Shown: positions 21,551 through 31,801 of the stretch, piece after piece | How the letters are laid out: each line of letters begins with the position of its first letter | How positions within the stretch are numbered: the first letter of the stretch is position 1 | Origin: G039954875 sp039954875 | GTDB taxonomy: Bacteria > Bacteroidota > Bacteroidia > Flavobacteriales > Blattabacteriaceae | Length of the DNA: 64,000 nucleotides | Reading direction: 5' to 3' | Assembly (NCBI GenBank): GCA_039954875.1 | Contig: CP157202.1 | Location: 1 to 64,000 of the forward strand | Translations under genes and position numbers: made by a program | Notes under the pieces: generated by a model | The model's database searches: none | What the model saw: only the letters and a program-made list of their open reading frames with translations | What the model was told of the DNA's origin: nothing

Positions 21551-22419
21551 GATGATGTATGTTTTCTTTTAAGAACAGTGATCATGATTAATATACCTAG
21601 AAGGAGGAAGGGGATACCGAGCAGTTGACCTGTATTCAAACCTGAGGTTTGGATTGTTTCCTTACCTTGGGGCTCTTTTATGAATTCTATAGAAATACGT
21701 ATCGACCAGATCACGGTGAAAAACAAACCAAAAATGTAACCAAATAGATTTTTTCTGTCTGTCTTTCGGTATACGTACCACGACATCAGGAAGACACCGA
21801 AATACCCAGCAGCTTCGTATAATTGAGTCGGGTGTCGGGGTACGATTTCGCCATATTCGACGTCCATCTGCATAAATTTTACAGCCCAAGGTAGATCTGA
21901 GGGTTTTCCCACGATCTCCGAATTGAAAAAATTTCCTATTCTGATGAAGGAACAACCTAATGCGATGGGGATACACAGCCTATCGTAGAGCCATAGAAAA
22001 GGTTTTTGAGTCACCTTTTTGTTGTAGATATATGTCGATATGATGAGCCCCACTGTGGCGCCATGACTTGCTAATCCACGGTAACCGATGAATTCATAAT
22101 CTTTGATGATCCCTAAAAGAGTACCGTCAGGATTTTCTCGTATTGGTAGTAGTGCCTCGAGCCAATGGTTTTTAAAGTATGATAGATCGTAAAAGAAAAC
22201 TTGCCCAAGCCGTGCGCCGATGAGTGTGGCTAGAACGGTGTAAATCAACAAGGGATCAAGGTGTTTTTTTTTCACTTTTTCCTTTTGGTAGATGTGCGCC
22301 ATGATATACCAGCCACATAAAAATGCCATAATAAACATTAAGCTGTAGAAATGGAGTGTAAAAAAGCCTAAATCGATACCTTTAGCCGGATCCCAAGTTA
22401 TGTATCCTAAAAAAATCAT
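21547..22419 (-). CDS. lgt: Prolipoprotein diacylglyceryl transferase
   Basis: Lgt moves a diacylglyceryl group from phosphatidylglycerol to the lipobox cysteine of prolipoproteins, the first step of lipoprotein maturation in the inner membrane. The 290-residue protein has several membrane helices, the YRGLASHGATVG block with the essential histidine, the signature RIGNFFNSEIVG with its asparagine and glutamate, and RHPTQLYEA. Length is normal. Start MIFLGYITWD overlaps yidD by 4 bases. Keeping it fits the presence of a lipobox-bearing NlpC/P60 protein at 43676. Confidence 0.95.
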   Translation of the reverse strand: MIFLGYITWDPAKGIDLGFFTLHFYSLMFIMAFLCGWYIMAHIYQKEKVKKKHLDPLLIYTVLATLIGARLGQVFFYDLSYFKNHWLEALLPIRENPDGTLLGIIKDYEFIGYRGLASHGATVGLIISTYIYNKKVTQKPFLWLYDRLCIPIALGCSFIRIGNFFNSEIVGKPSDLPWAVKFMQMDVEYGEIVPRHPTQLYEAAGYFGVFLMSWYVYRKTDRKNLFGYIFGLFFTVIWSIRISIEFIKEPQGKETIQTSGLNTGQLLGIPFLLLGILIMITVLKRKHTSS

Positions 22420-22664
22420 TTTTTTACTCTTTCTTTTGGCACTGGATCATGGCCCTTATTGCTCCAGGGATGACAACGTATGATCCGTCTGAAACCCAAC
22501 TGGGTCCCACGAAAAAAGCCATAAGTTTTCAGTGCTGTAGCTGTATACTCAGAACAATTAGGTGTATAGCGACAACTCGGCCCTAACCAGTGCGAGATCG
22601 CTTGTTGATAAAACCTGATCAGCATCAGCAAGAGGGTTATTCCGATCTTCTTATCGTGCCTCAT
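22416..22664 (-). CDS. yidD: Membrane protein insertion efficiency factor YidD
   Basis: A small 82-residue protein that helps the YidC insertase. It has the family core: FYQQAISHWLGPSCRYTPNCSEY, with its cysteines, then a helix ending in GW/HPWS-type residues (IRCHPWSNKGHDPVP). It heads the operon with lgt and DUF192 and overlaps lgt. It has no neighbour rpmH/rnpA cluster, the usual place for yidD in many bacteria, but this lgt context occurs in Bacteroidota. Confidence 0.92.
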   Translation of the reverse strand: MRHDKKIGITLLLMLIRFYQQAISHWLGPSCRYTPNCSEYTATALKTYGFFRGTQLGFRRIIRCHPWSNKGHDPVPKERVKK

Positions 22665-22696
22665 AGTGGGTGCTAAAATATGACTTTTACAATGAT

Positions 22697-22704
22697 TATC
22701 TTTG
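22697..22704 (+). promoter_or_regulatory. Surviving promoter -7 element before the rarA relic
   Basis: TATCTTTG fits TAnnTTTG and lies 26 bases before the rarA start. The promoter still looks intact although the gene is broken. Confidence 0.4.
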
Positions 22705-22730
22705 GCGTTGGCTTAAAATAATGGGGCAGA

Positions 22731-24021
22731 ATGTATTACATGCCATTGGCCGAAAGACTACGGCCAAAAACTTTAAATGATTATCTTGGCCAGGATCGGT
22801 TGACTGGGTCAGGTGGGAGTCATCCGTATAATGTTGGATGCCGGATGTGTATCTTCATTGATCTTTTGGGGCCCGCCTGGCACCGGTAAGACCACCTTGG
22901 CTAGGATCATCGCCCTGACGCTGAAAAATTTCCTTTCAACAGTTGAGCGCGATCAGTGCTGGAGTCAAGGAAGTACGCGAAGTGATCGAAAAAGTCAAAC
23001 ACAGAGATCTTTTTTCTACCAATACACCTGTACTCTTCATAGATGAGATCCATCGTTTTCACAAGGGGCAACAGGAGTCCTTGCTCGAAGCTGTCGAGAA
23101 GGGTTGGCTTATCCTCATCGGTGCTACGACAGAAAATCCCAGTTTTGAGGTGGTATCTGCTTTATTATCACGTTGTCATATGTATACGCTATTGCCTTTG
23201 AGCAGCGCAGCGCTTGAGCAGTTGCTTGACAATGCCTTGAAAAAGGATGTTATTTTGTCGAAGAGAGCGGTCCGACTTGACCAAATGGAGGCCCTGTTGC
23301 ACTTTTTTGGTGGGGATGCTCGGAAACTTTTAAATGCGCCGGAGTTGGTCGTGAATATTTTCCCTCCCGGACAGTCCGTCGTTATCGATGATACGTTTGT
23401 CAAGGCGCAACTTCATAAAAACATGAAACTTTATGATAAGACTGGCGAATATCACTATGATATCATATCGGCTTTCATTAAGTCCCTCCGTGGTTCTGAT
23501 CCGAATGCTGCCATATATTGGCTGGCTCGTATGATAGAAGGAGGCGAGGATGTAAAGTTCATTGTTCGGCGTATGCTCATCCTAGCGTCCGAAGACATTG
23601 GTTTGGCTGATCCAATGGCTTTGGTGGTTGCTAACAATACTTTTCAAGTAGTCGATGTCATCGGATATCCCTAGAGTAGGATCATTCTGATCCATTGTGC
23701 ACTTTATCTAGCCAATGCGCCCAAGAGCAATGCCGTGCTCGAGGCGGATCAATACTGCTCAAGATACCGTCCGTCGCACAGGCGATCTACCTGTGCTGCT
23801 ACCTCTGAGGAATACTCTTATATCCGGTTGATGAAATATCTCCACTATGGGGAGAGGGGTATTAGTATGCCCATCACTTTGAAGAGAATTTTGTTGATAT
23901 AGAATTTTTACCCGAGACATTGTACGGAACTAAGTTTTATAAACCTAGAGTAAATCCTCAGTAGGACGACATTAAGGCTGTCCTAAAAAGCCGTTGGGGA
24001 GAGCGATATCGATACGAATGA
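22731..24021 (+). pseudogene. rarA: RarA/MgsA AAA+ replication-recombination factor relic
   Basis: Start MPLAERLRPKTLNDYLGQ (the RarA N-terminus) is followed, after a shift near 22808, by FWGPPGTGKTTLARIIA (Walker A) and, after another shift near 22930, by LFIDEIHRFHKGQQ (Walker B), LIGATTENPSFEV (sensor 1) and ALLSRC (arginine finger). The C-terminal part continues past a stop at 23674 and ends with a WGERY-type tail near 24015. Three or more shifts and several stops remove function. RarA acts at stalled forks; its loss agrees with repair-gene loss in symbionts. Confidence 0.88.
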
Positions 24022-24313
24022 TCGTCTTTTTTTGACGTGAATCTCTTAGCACTATTTGCGAAGTTGATCTACTTCTCATCAGGAGTCAAATCCATATTTT
24101 TTACAAGATTTTTGAGCCACAGGGTGTTTATGTGATCATCTATCAATACTGTTGATGTATGTTCATATGAGTTTTGAAAATGTTATTTCAATACGTTTGT
24201 ATTCAGAATTTAAATTCTAAAAGTTGTATAAAACTAATAACCTTTTATTACCCTTAAAATTTATTTTATAAATTGGAAGTGCTTTCCGTATTTTTTACCG
24301 TTTCTGCAAGGGG

Positions 24314-24339
24314 ATCCTCCGGGGGGAGGATTTTTTTTT
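24314..24339 (+). terminator. Intrinsic terminator downstream of the rarA relic
   Basis: ATCCTCC and GGAGGAT form a 7-bp stem with a GGGG loop, followed directly by at least eight T. It is a canonical intrinsic terminator on the plus strand, about 290 bases after the end of the relic. Confidence 0.7.
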
Positions 24340-24399
24340 GCAAGGGGATTATTATTTAGATACCTGACTATTTTTTTTTTAGAATAGTAATGTTTGCCC

Positions 24400-24960
24400 T
24401 ATCAACTAGTTTTTAACTTTTGTGTAAGTATCGTTGGCATCCTTATTCGGGGATGATTTATACTCAACAACTGGTAGATCACGCTCAGTTCCTTGTACTG
24501 TTGTACAAGGTGTTCTACAAGATGGGTAGCAGTTGTATGTGCCCCTCCTTGTGGCCTTGATGATGGGCTACTTACTCTATACATATAGATAGCACTATAT
24601 CAAGCGTTTGTACGGCAATTAGGTGGGGATGGGCAGGTGTGGGGATTACCTAAGGACTATGCTATCGGTGCACTGTTACTGCTATGTGGCCTGCTCGCTC
24701 ATCTCTATTTACTCTTCCCACAGACAGGGGGGTACTTCTACTTTATGGGATATTTTAGTACCATTCAGAACTTTGTTTACTTCTTCAACCAGCTTTTATA
24801 CACCGGTTGATTTTCTTAAAGGATTTACTTGGTATTGGCGGTCGTTAGAGCCTGGGTTGACTTGGTATTTGTAGGGATTTTATTTCTGTGGATATTTTCT
24901 AACAAGTGGGCTTGTTTATGGCCTATCCAGATATGACGGGATCGTAGCTGTCTGATCCAG
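24400..24960 (+). pseudogene. Unidentified membrane-protein relic
   Basis: A joined frame from about 24530 has at least three hydrophobic segments (VALMMGYLLY; ALLLLCGLLAHLYLLF; LVFVGILFLWIF) with polar loops such as QLGGDGQVWGLPKDY. It has several stops. I do not recognise the family. Confidence 0.35.
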
Positions 24961-25239
24961 GAGACATATGTTTGGGGCGTCTGCAGAGATGGAAAATGCG
25001 CGGATGTATAGAAGGTATGGAAGTCGATATAGGGGAGGGTGCATCTCTGGGAAGTAGTTATAGAAAAGACCTTAACTTGAAGAAAGGTGGTGGGGTCGGG
25101 TGGGCTGATATACACTTTGGACGATCGTCAAGACTGGCCTCTGGCTATAACTGGTTTTAAAGGTAGACGTCTATTATCTAAGGGATCACTGTTGAGTCCC
25201 CATACAATCAAAAGTAATCGTCCTTTATCTTTAAGGTCA

Positions 25240-26110
25240 AGATAAACCTTATCGCAATGAAAAAGACTATTGTCTGGGATGAAACGGCTTTAGCCAGTGT
25301 AATAAGGGGCATCTCCGACACATCGAGTGTCTATTTACACAAGTGGTGCAGAGACGTGTTCGTATATGTGGTCCACAATGAGTGTGCAAGTGATGCACAG
25401 TTGAAGGCTAGTCCGGTCTGATTTTTCAGCGAAAAGGTCAACAAACATCACCGTTAGAAAAAAATCTACTACTTTTTAGTAGCTGCTACAAGATGCTTTG
25501 TGATGCTGTTTTGGCGTATTTTGGCAATGAATCGAGGCCTTAAATCTGGAGCGGTCGGAGGATGGGATGTGATTTGGGATGATATAAAGGTGATACTACC
25601 GGCAGATCGGTTTTTTTTATTCCACTGTAGGATGCCTTCGAAGACATCAAGGTAAGGGTATGAGAGGTATTTGGGCGATGGGGTGATCCGGGTAAATACT
25701 TATCATATTGAGAAGATCTAGGCCACTATGGTCAGAGATTTAGCTCGACGTGGCAAACCCTTTGAATCAGTATCTCATGGAGTACGCGATCAAGACCTTG
25801 CCGGAACAGGAGCTCATACGTCTATTGTAGGTGGTGTGTCAGAGGGCGTAGGGCGGAATTTTTGATAGGAATAGGCTCAAGTGATGAGATTTAGTGATAC
25901 TTTAGATTTATGAAATGAAAATCATCGTAAGATAAAAAATGCTCTACAAGATCTTTTTAACCGCTATGTAAACGGTTGGAAGGCGAACGATATCGATTTG
26001 ATCGTTTACCGTTTTGATGAAGAGTTAGTCAAGGTAGAGTTTCATGGGCCGATATACCACGATCTTATCGCAGATAAGGGATTGGTTTGATATCTATCTA
26101 GTTGCTGATA
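25240..26110 (+). pseudogene. Unidentified protein relic
   Basis: From ATG at 25258 a frame runs MKKTIVWDETALASVIRG... and further pieces include DVIWDDIKVILPADRFFLFH, YLGDGVIRVNTYHIEKI and ANDIDLIVYRFDEELVKV. Codon-like structure suggests a former soluble protein of about 280 residues on the plus strand, broken by six or more stops. No family recognised. Confidence 0.35.
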
Positions 26111-26410
26111 GCTGGGTTATTAAGTAGCATGTGATTTCTTTTTATGAATGAATTTCTGATTTATCATGTGGCTTTTTCGGAATGGACTTTTGGGTGTATT
26201 TTCGATGGAGTTCTTTATATATTGGCGTGTGGAATTAGTTTCATTAAATTTTCCGATGATAAGATCGTTTTTATGAATGAGTATCGCATAACGAGATTCC
26301 TTTATGATTGGGAGCAGAATCTTGGTCTAGCTTCGGATTGATATCCTTGACTGTACAGGCTTCAGCGGATGTGATACTATTTTCTACATTCTATTTTGGG
26401 GTGAGGAGAA

Positions 26411-26634
26411 TTAACGAGCTGTCGACTTTTCCGTCAGTAGGAGTATAACTTTGCTTTCGATGCCTCGGATTGTCCGTGGAGCTAGGTTGACCATGACACT
26501 CATCTGCTTGTTAATGAGTTGTTCGGGGGAGAAGCTCTCGTTGATGCCTGACACGATGGTACGCATCTCTGTGCCGAATCTATTTTTAGTTTGAGCGCGA
26601 GCGGTTGGCCTTGGGCACTTTTTCTGTTTGTTAG
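26411..26634 (-). pseudogene. metG: Decayed C-terminal tRNA-binding domain of metG
   Basis: Downstream of the new metG stop the minus strand still encodes, in shifted frames, EKVPKANR, LALKLKIDS and then MRTIVSGINESFSPEQLINK with MVNLAPRTIRGIESK, the conserved blocks of the MetRS/Trbp111 tRNA-binding fold. At least one stop and two shifts separate them from the core. This fold mediates dimerisation and non-specific tRNA binding, so the enzyme is probably monomeric now. Confidence 0.8.
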
Positions 26635-28415
26635 GATGTGGTGTTGGATCGTAGTTCGATTTTGGAGAAGTCGTCAAAACCCGCATTTGGGTTCACTACA
26701 TGTTTGTCCTTATGAGTCGGTGGGTTGTTTTTCTTGCTTGCTTCCAATTTTTTGAATTGTTTTTGGATTTCAGGATCTTCTATTTTTTTAAACAAAAGTA
26801 TGGGTTGTCCCAAGATGTGCCCTGGACTTAGAATTTCGAGCTCTTGCAACTTGTCCCAAGGGTAGGGAGGCAAGTGGAGCATTTCGAACAACTTTTGTGC
26901 TGTGTCTGGCAAGAAGGGTTCGGCCAATTGGCAGAGCATGCCTGCGATCTGTAGCGAGACGTAGAGGATGCTTTCGACTCGTTTGGGGTGGTTGGTATAA
27001 ATTTTCCAAGGGGTTTCGTCGGTCAGATATTTGTTACCTAGGCGGGCTAGGTTCATGAAAACGGTCAGGCCATCGCGGAAATGATAATTTTCTATTAGAC
27101 GACTGATATGAGCCGGATAGCCCTTGATTTGTGATAGAATTTTTTGGTCTTTTTTTGAAAGTGCACCAGGCTCGGGCACTCTGTATTGATGATATTTTTT
27201 TGTGAGTATTAAGCCGCGATAGATGAAATTGCCTAGTATGGCTACGAGCTCTGAGTTGAGTCGTGTTTGAAAATCTTTCCAACTGAAATTGTTGTCTTTG
27301 GTCTCGGGCATGTTTACCGTCAGGATATAACGTAGTGCGTCTTGGTGCTCAGGGAAGTCCTCGAGGAATTCGTGTAGCCAGACGGCCCAGTTTCGAGATG
27401 TGGAGATTTTCTCGTTTTCTAGGTTGAGGAATTCGTTGGCTGGGACGTTTTCTGGCAGAATGTAGCCACCGTGGGCTTTGAGCATTGCCGGGAAGATGAT
27501 GCAATGGAAGACGATATTGTCCTTGCCTATGAAGTGGATTAGGGCTGTATTACGGTCTTTCCAATAGGGTTGCCAGTCTTTTCCCTGGTGTGTGGCCCAC
27601 TCGATCGTTGAGGAGATATATCCGATAGGTGCATCAAACCATACGTAGAGCACTTTACCTTCGGCTCCTTCGAGTGGTACGGGGATACCCCAATTGAGGT
27701 CTCGGGTCACGGCACGTGGCTTGAGACCTTCGTCGAGCCAGGATTTGACTTGTCCGTAGACATTGGTTTTCCAATCGTCTTTGTGTTCTTCTAGGATCCA
27801 TTTTTTTAGAAAGTTTTGATACCGGTCTAATGGGAGGTACCAGTGTTTGGTCTTTTTCAGTATAGGGGTTTGTCCGCTTAGTGCAGATCGTGGGTGGATT
27901 AACTCTTCGGTGCTGAGTGAGCTACCGCATTTTTCGCATTGGTCTCCGTAGGCGTTATCATTTTCGCAATGAGGACAGTGGCCTAGGATGTACCGATCGG
28001 CTAGGAATTGTTGGGCGTGCTCATCATAATATTGCTCGGAAGTTTCTTCGATAAACATGACTTGGTCGTTGAGCCGTTTGAAAAAATCAGTAGCGGTTTT
28101 GTGATGGATTTTGGCCGAGGTACGTGAGTAGTTATCAAAAGATATGCCGAATTTTTCGAAGTGCTCTTTGATCATGAAATGATATTTGTCCACGGCTTCT
28201 TGTGGACTGATACCTTCTTTTTGCGCCCGGATGGTGATCGGTACCCCATGCTCGTCGGAGCCACATATGAAGATGACGTCTTTTCCTTTGCGTCTGAGGT
28301 AGCGTACGAAGATGTCTGCCGGTACGTATACACCAGCCAGGTGACCGATATGTACTGGGCCATTAGCATAGGGCAGAGCTGCGGTGACCGTGTAGCGTTG
28401 AATGTTTTTACTCAT
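26631..28415 (-). CDS. metG: Methionyl-tRNA synthetase, catalytic core (C-terminal domain decayed)
   Basis: It charges tRNA-Met. The 594-residue ORF has the HIGH motif (VHIGHLAG) near residue 22, a zinc knuckle with four cysteines (CPHC...CEKC) near 150-170, the KMSKS equivalent KISTSR (near 345; this variant is usual in Bacteroidota) and the anticodon-binding helices. It normally continues into a Trbp111-like tRNA-binding domain of about 100 residues. Here the frame hits a TAA right at the start of that domain (DFSKIELRSNTTS then stop), and the remaining domain is scattered over other frames down to 26411. The core should still work, as several bacteria have MetRS without this domain. A TAACTTTG promoter box lies 23 bases upstream of the ATG. 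Confidence 0.93.
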   Translation of the reverse strand: MSKNIQRYTVTAALPYANGPVHIGHLAGVYVPADIFVRYLRRKGKDVIFICGSDEHGVPITIRAQKEGISPQEAVDKYHFMIKEHFEKFGISFDNYSRTSAKIHHKTATDFFKRLNDQVMFIEETSEQYYDEHAQQFLADRYILGHCPHCENDNAYGDQCEKCGSSLSTEELIHPRSALSGQTPILKKTKHWYLPLDRYQNFLKKWILEEHKDDWKTNVYGQVKSWLDEGLKPRAVTRDLNWGIPVPLEGAEGKVLYVWFDAPIGYISSTIEWATHQGKDWQPYWKDRNTALIHFIGKDNIVFHCIIFPAMLKAHGGYILPENVPANEFLNLENEKISTSRNWAVWLHEFLEDFPEHQDALRYILTVNMPETKDNNFSWKDFQTRLNSELVAILGNFIYRGLILTKKYHQYRVPEPGALSKKDQKILSQIKGYPAHISRLIENYHFRDGLTVFMNLARLGNKYLTDETPWKIYTNHPKRVESILYVSLQIAGMLCQLAEPFLPDTAQKLFEMLHLPPYPWDKLQELEILSPGHILGQPILLFKKIEDPEIQKQFKKLEASKKNNPPTHKDKHVVNPNAGFDDFSKIELRSNTTS

Positions 28416-28438
28416 CGAAAGGGGGGCTCAATTGGCTT

Positions 28439-28446
28439 CAAAGTTA
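28439..28446 (-). promoter_or_regulatory. metG promoter, -7 element
   Basis: TAACTTTG on the minus strand fits TAnnTTTG. Only 23 bases separate it from the ATG, so the mRNA leader would be about 16 nt. Confidence 0.5.
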
Positions 28447-28534
28447 GTAAAACATCTTTATTGAGGGGTTTATGATGGCTTGGATTAGGGGTGATGTTTT
28501 ATATATTGCCTAATATAGATGTATTAAATACTTT

Positions 28535-30187
28535 ATGAATAGAGGAATTTGTATATTTTTGCCCATCTTCATTGTGCTAGGATTTATTTTCATACGAGTT
28601 GTGGTATTGAAAGACAATTTTGAAGAAAAACATCGTCTGGTCGTCGGTATAATGGTAGACCAGATGCGGTAGTAATATTTCTATAGTTTTGATTAGAACT
28701 GTTCTAAAAATGGTTTTAAGCGTATTATGGAGAAAGGTTTTGTTTTCCACAATGTGTATTATAACTATGTATCGACTTTATAATGGCCCGGGACATGCTT
28801 CGATTTATATTGGGACTGCGCCATAATCTATTTTGACCAATCATTGGTATGAGAGAGGTATTCGGAAACGGGTTTATTCTATCGAGAATGGTCAAGTACG
28901 TTTGATAGGGGTAGGAGAGGAACAGGAAGGTCAGATGTCTCCTAGAAATCTTTAAACGACTACTCTCTCGCTGATAAGTTGGAGATGATGACTAATTTCT
29001 TCGCTAAAGTTATACGGTTTGGTTTGCAAGACCGTAGATACATGTTGTTTGTGGGCCATTTTGCGATGCGGCTTATTGGATGTCTCGAGCTGTGAATTTT
29101 ATCACGAGCAGTTATTTATATGAAAGCTTTATCTGTTTGGATCAAGGCTTTCAATGCTAAAAAAAATTATATGTATTACATCCGCCGAAGATGGTCTTCG
29201 ATAAAGACTACTGAGGCTTATAGGCTTATGATGAAAGCTTGCTGAATGATAATTCTTATGAAGACAAAACCATGGGCAAAGCCACGTAGACTTTCCCTTG
29301 CGATCTGCAAAAAAAAGATTGAAGCTAAGGGAGTGGGTATCATTAAGTATATTTCTTTTAGCAATTATTTTTTGGTATAGCTTAGTAAAGCATCTATTGA
29401 AAACTAAGAATTTGGTGTAGATTAATTGATAGATATTATTACCATGAGTTGTTCGTCTATCTACTATGTCTGATAATGCTATGGGTCTTCATTCAGTAGA
29501 GCTTCAGGATACTTATATAAGATTGGGTCGTAACCTAATTGATCTGTTGTCCTTTTTGGATAAAAAGGTGGGTAGAGGGAGATACTTGCTTTTTTTTACA
29601 TTAGATTAGAGCAGTCCCCCTCTCCAATTATTTTGAAGGATTGAAAGTATGCGGTAGATTCTTTTTTAGAGAAATCCTTTCTCAAAGGCTTGCGGGTTTT
29701 TTCGGTCGAGAAATACTATCAGGATTTGATATAGGATTATGTCAGTTTGAAACTTTTCTTTAAGAAGGAAACTGTACGGTCGTTCAAATTGAATGAAGCG
29801 AAGATTTTGGGAGCCTGTAAAGAATATGCTATGAAGCAAAGAGTAGTTAAAAGCTTTTATACGCAAGACGATTTGAAATATATCCTTTTTTGGACCGCTA
29901 TGGATAGATGGTCTTTAAAGGTTTTGATACGAAAAAAAGTGGCGACATGATGCTCTTGCTCCAACCCGGCTTTGTAGAATTGGGTGATTTATATAGGATT
30001 ACTCACGGCTCACCATATAATTATGATAATCACATTCTATTGATTTGGTATGATTGGAAGGTATGTGAGGGGAAAAGTCATCGGAAGGTATTTACTACAG
30101 AAATTGTTTCTACGCTTTATCAGAATTTGCGCATCACTTTTCTCCAATGCTTCTGAAACCAATGTGTTGCAAAAGATTATCTATTGA
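28535..30187 (+). pseudogene. PafA-type alkaline phosphatase relic
   Basis: Joined frames read RLVVGIMVDQMR (metal-site D; 28625-28670), GFKRIMEKGFVFHNVYYNYVSTL with the nucleophile Thr region broken near 28780, GPGHASIYIGT, IEDGQVRLIGVG, VGHFA, and late FGSFVELGDLYRITHGSPYNYDNHI (about 29970-30040; HGSPYxYDxH is the last metal motif). These match the phosphate-irrepressible PafA phosphatases of Bacteroidota. More than fifteen stops and shifts are present. The gene would have been a periplasmic phosphate scavenger. It ends 5 bases from the convergent xthA stop. Confidence 0.82.
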
Positions 30188-30191
30188 AGCG

Positions 30192-30956
30192 CTACATATC
30201 GATCTCTAGCACTACTGGACAATGGTCCGAATGTTTGGCTTCGGGTAAAATAAGTGCACGTCGTATTTTGCCTTCCAATGGCTTGCTGACCATTTGATAG
30301 TCAATCCTCCAACCTTTATTGTTGGTTCGTGCGTTGGCTCGATAACTCCACCAGCTGTAATGATGCGGTTCTTTGACTAAGTGTCGAAAGCTGTCGATGA
30401 AACCTGAGTGGATGAACTTTGTCATCCATGCCCGTTCCACAGGTAAGAAGCCTGAGACAGTAACATTTCGCACCGGATCGTGGATATCGATGGCCTCATG
30501 GCAAATATTGTAATCACCTGAGATGATCAAATTAGGATGCTCTTGCTTTAGTCTCTGGATGTATTGTAAAAAGTCGTCCATGAATTGGAGCTTGAAGTCC
30601 AGCCGTGATTCCATGTTGGAGCCAGATGGGATGTAAAGGCTGATGATCGATCCCCCATCAAAATCCGCACGGATCATTCGCCCTTCTCCGTCTATATGAT
30701 CCAATCCGGTGCCATAGGCTAAGTGTTTTGGTTTTATCTTAGAGAGGATACCCACTCCGCTGTAACCCTTTTTCTCAGCCGGCAACCAATAGTGGTGATA
30801 GCCCAAATATTCAAAGACTTTCGTATCGATCTGTCTTTTGAAGGCTTTGATCTCTTGTAAACAGAGGACATCGGGCTGAACGGCCTGGATCCATTTGATG
30901 AGGCCTTTGTTCATAGCAGCACGGATACCATTGACGTTGTAACTGATGATCTTCAT
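30192..30956 (-). CDS. xthA: Exodeoxyribonuclease III (AP endonuclease)
   Basis: A 254-residue base-excision repair enzyme that cleaves DNA at abasic sites and has 3'-repair activity. It shows the EEP-fold motifs: SYNVNGIRAA near the start, CLQEIKA with the metal-binding glutamate at about 34, YSGVGILSK, GDYNICH (catalytic D-x-N), and the C-terminal SDHCPV. It is a full-length Xth. One of the few repair genes left here, while rarA has decayed. A TATTTTTG promoter box lies 20 bases before the ATG. Confidence 0.94.
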   Translation of the reverse strand: MKIISYNVNGIRAAMNKGLIKWIQAVQPDVLCLQEIKAFKRQIDTKVFEYLGYHHYWLPAEKKGYSGVGILSKIKPKHLAYGTGLDHIDGEGRMIRADFDGGSIISLYIPSGSNMESRLDFKLQFMDDFLQYIQRLKQEHPNLIISGDYNICHEAIDIHDPVRNVTVSGFLPVERAWMTKFIHSGFIDSFRHLVKEPHHYSWWSYRANARTNNKGWRIDYQMVSKPLEGKIRRALILPEAKHSDHCPVVLEIDM

Positions 30957-30976
30957 GTTTAGTTGGTGTAAAGTCC

Positions 30977-30984
30977 CAAAAATA
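30977..30984 (-). promoter_or_regulatory. xthA promoter, -7 element
   Basis: TATTTTTG on the minus strand fits TAnnTTTG, 20 bases before the ATG; the leader would be very short. Confidence 0.45.
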
Positions 30985-31105
30985 ATTATTCAATCTTTAT
31001 TGGAGAAAAGATAATCAAAGACTTGAATATTTTTATTCTGAATATAGAGGGTGAACCCATATGAACCTGTTTGGGAGTATATTCCAAAGCTCAATTGCAA
31101 CTGTA

Positions 31106-31790
31106 TAAAAAAATATGAAAAAAAAATTTTTATCTTTTATCTCTTGATGACGGGGCTCCACATCTCGTGTCAGAGGCGAGTTGTTACCGATAACGGCGTG
31201 ATCTATATCGTTTATCTCAACCTACCAGGGGGGGTGAGATATAGATCGCTGGGGATTATTAAGTCATCTTGACCAAAGCTCATCCAGACAAAATCCTTAT
31301 CAAAGCTGATGAAAATCCCACGCCCTATATCTCGCACTGAAACAAGAGGCGATCGGTCTACATCAAGAAGAATATTATCATCCGTAATAATGGCTTATTG
31401 AAGGTGTATGTCTCAGAGGGCATCGAGCTCTTTTCGTTGACAGGTTTAGGGTGGGTTTATTTACGGAACAGCTATACCCGAAAAGTGAGGGTGAGATCAT
31501 TGGTTCGGGTGAGGTGCAACTTTTGAGCCTAGCTGAAGATTTGGATTTGGAGATCGTTGGATTAGGCTGTTTTCAAGTGTGACGGTTTAAGGCCGATAGG
31601 ACCGTTTTAGAACGATTAGGGAGACTAATCAATAGGACATGATGAAGTTATCCCAAGATCGTTTCTCCTCAAAAATCTGCTAAAAGATTTTTATGTGTTT
31701 AGGTAAGTTGATTTGACCCTACTGAGGCCAAGTCCACTTAAGGCTAAGGTGTCCCCACTTTTCAACGGATTGTCCGAGGCGTAATAGGCC
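31106..31790 (+). pseudogene. GIN/DUF2807 domain auto-transporter-adhesin-like relic
   Basis: After MKKKFLSF (a signal-peptide start) the frames show LTKAHPDKILIKADENPTPYI, IKKNIIIRNNGLLKVYVSE and IELFSLTGLG, the typical beta-helix repeats of head-GIN proteins from Bacteroidota. Stops are frequent and the C-terminal half is barely traceable. Function of the family is unclear; it is exported. Confidence 0.6.
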
Positions 31791-31801
31791 ATAACGCAAT
31801 A

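Noticed and set aside
26411..26686. 91-residue ORF as an independent small tRNA-binding protein (Trbp111-like)
   Set aside because: Only its C-terminal half matches the tRNA-binding fold; its N-terminal half is out of frame with the domain, so it is the decayed tail of metG rather than a separate gene.
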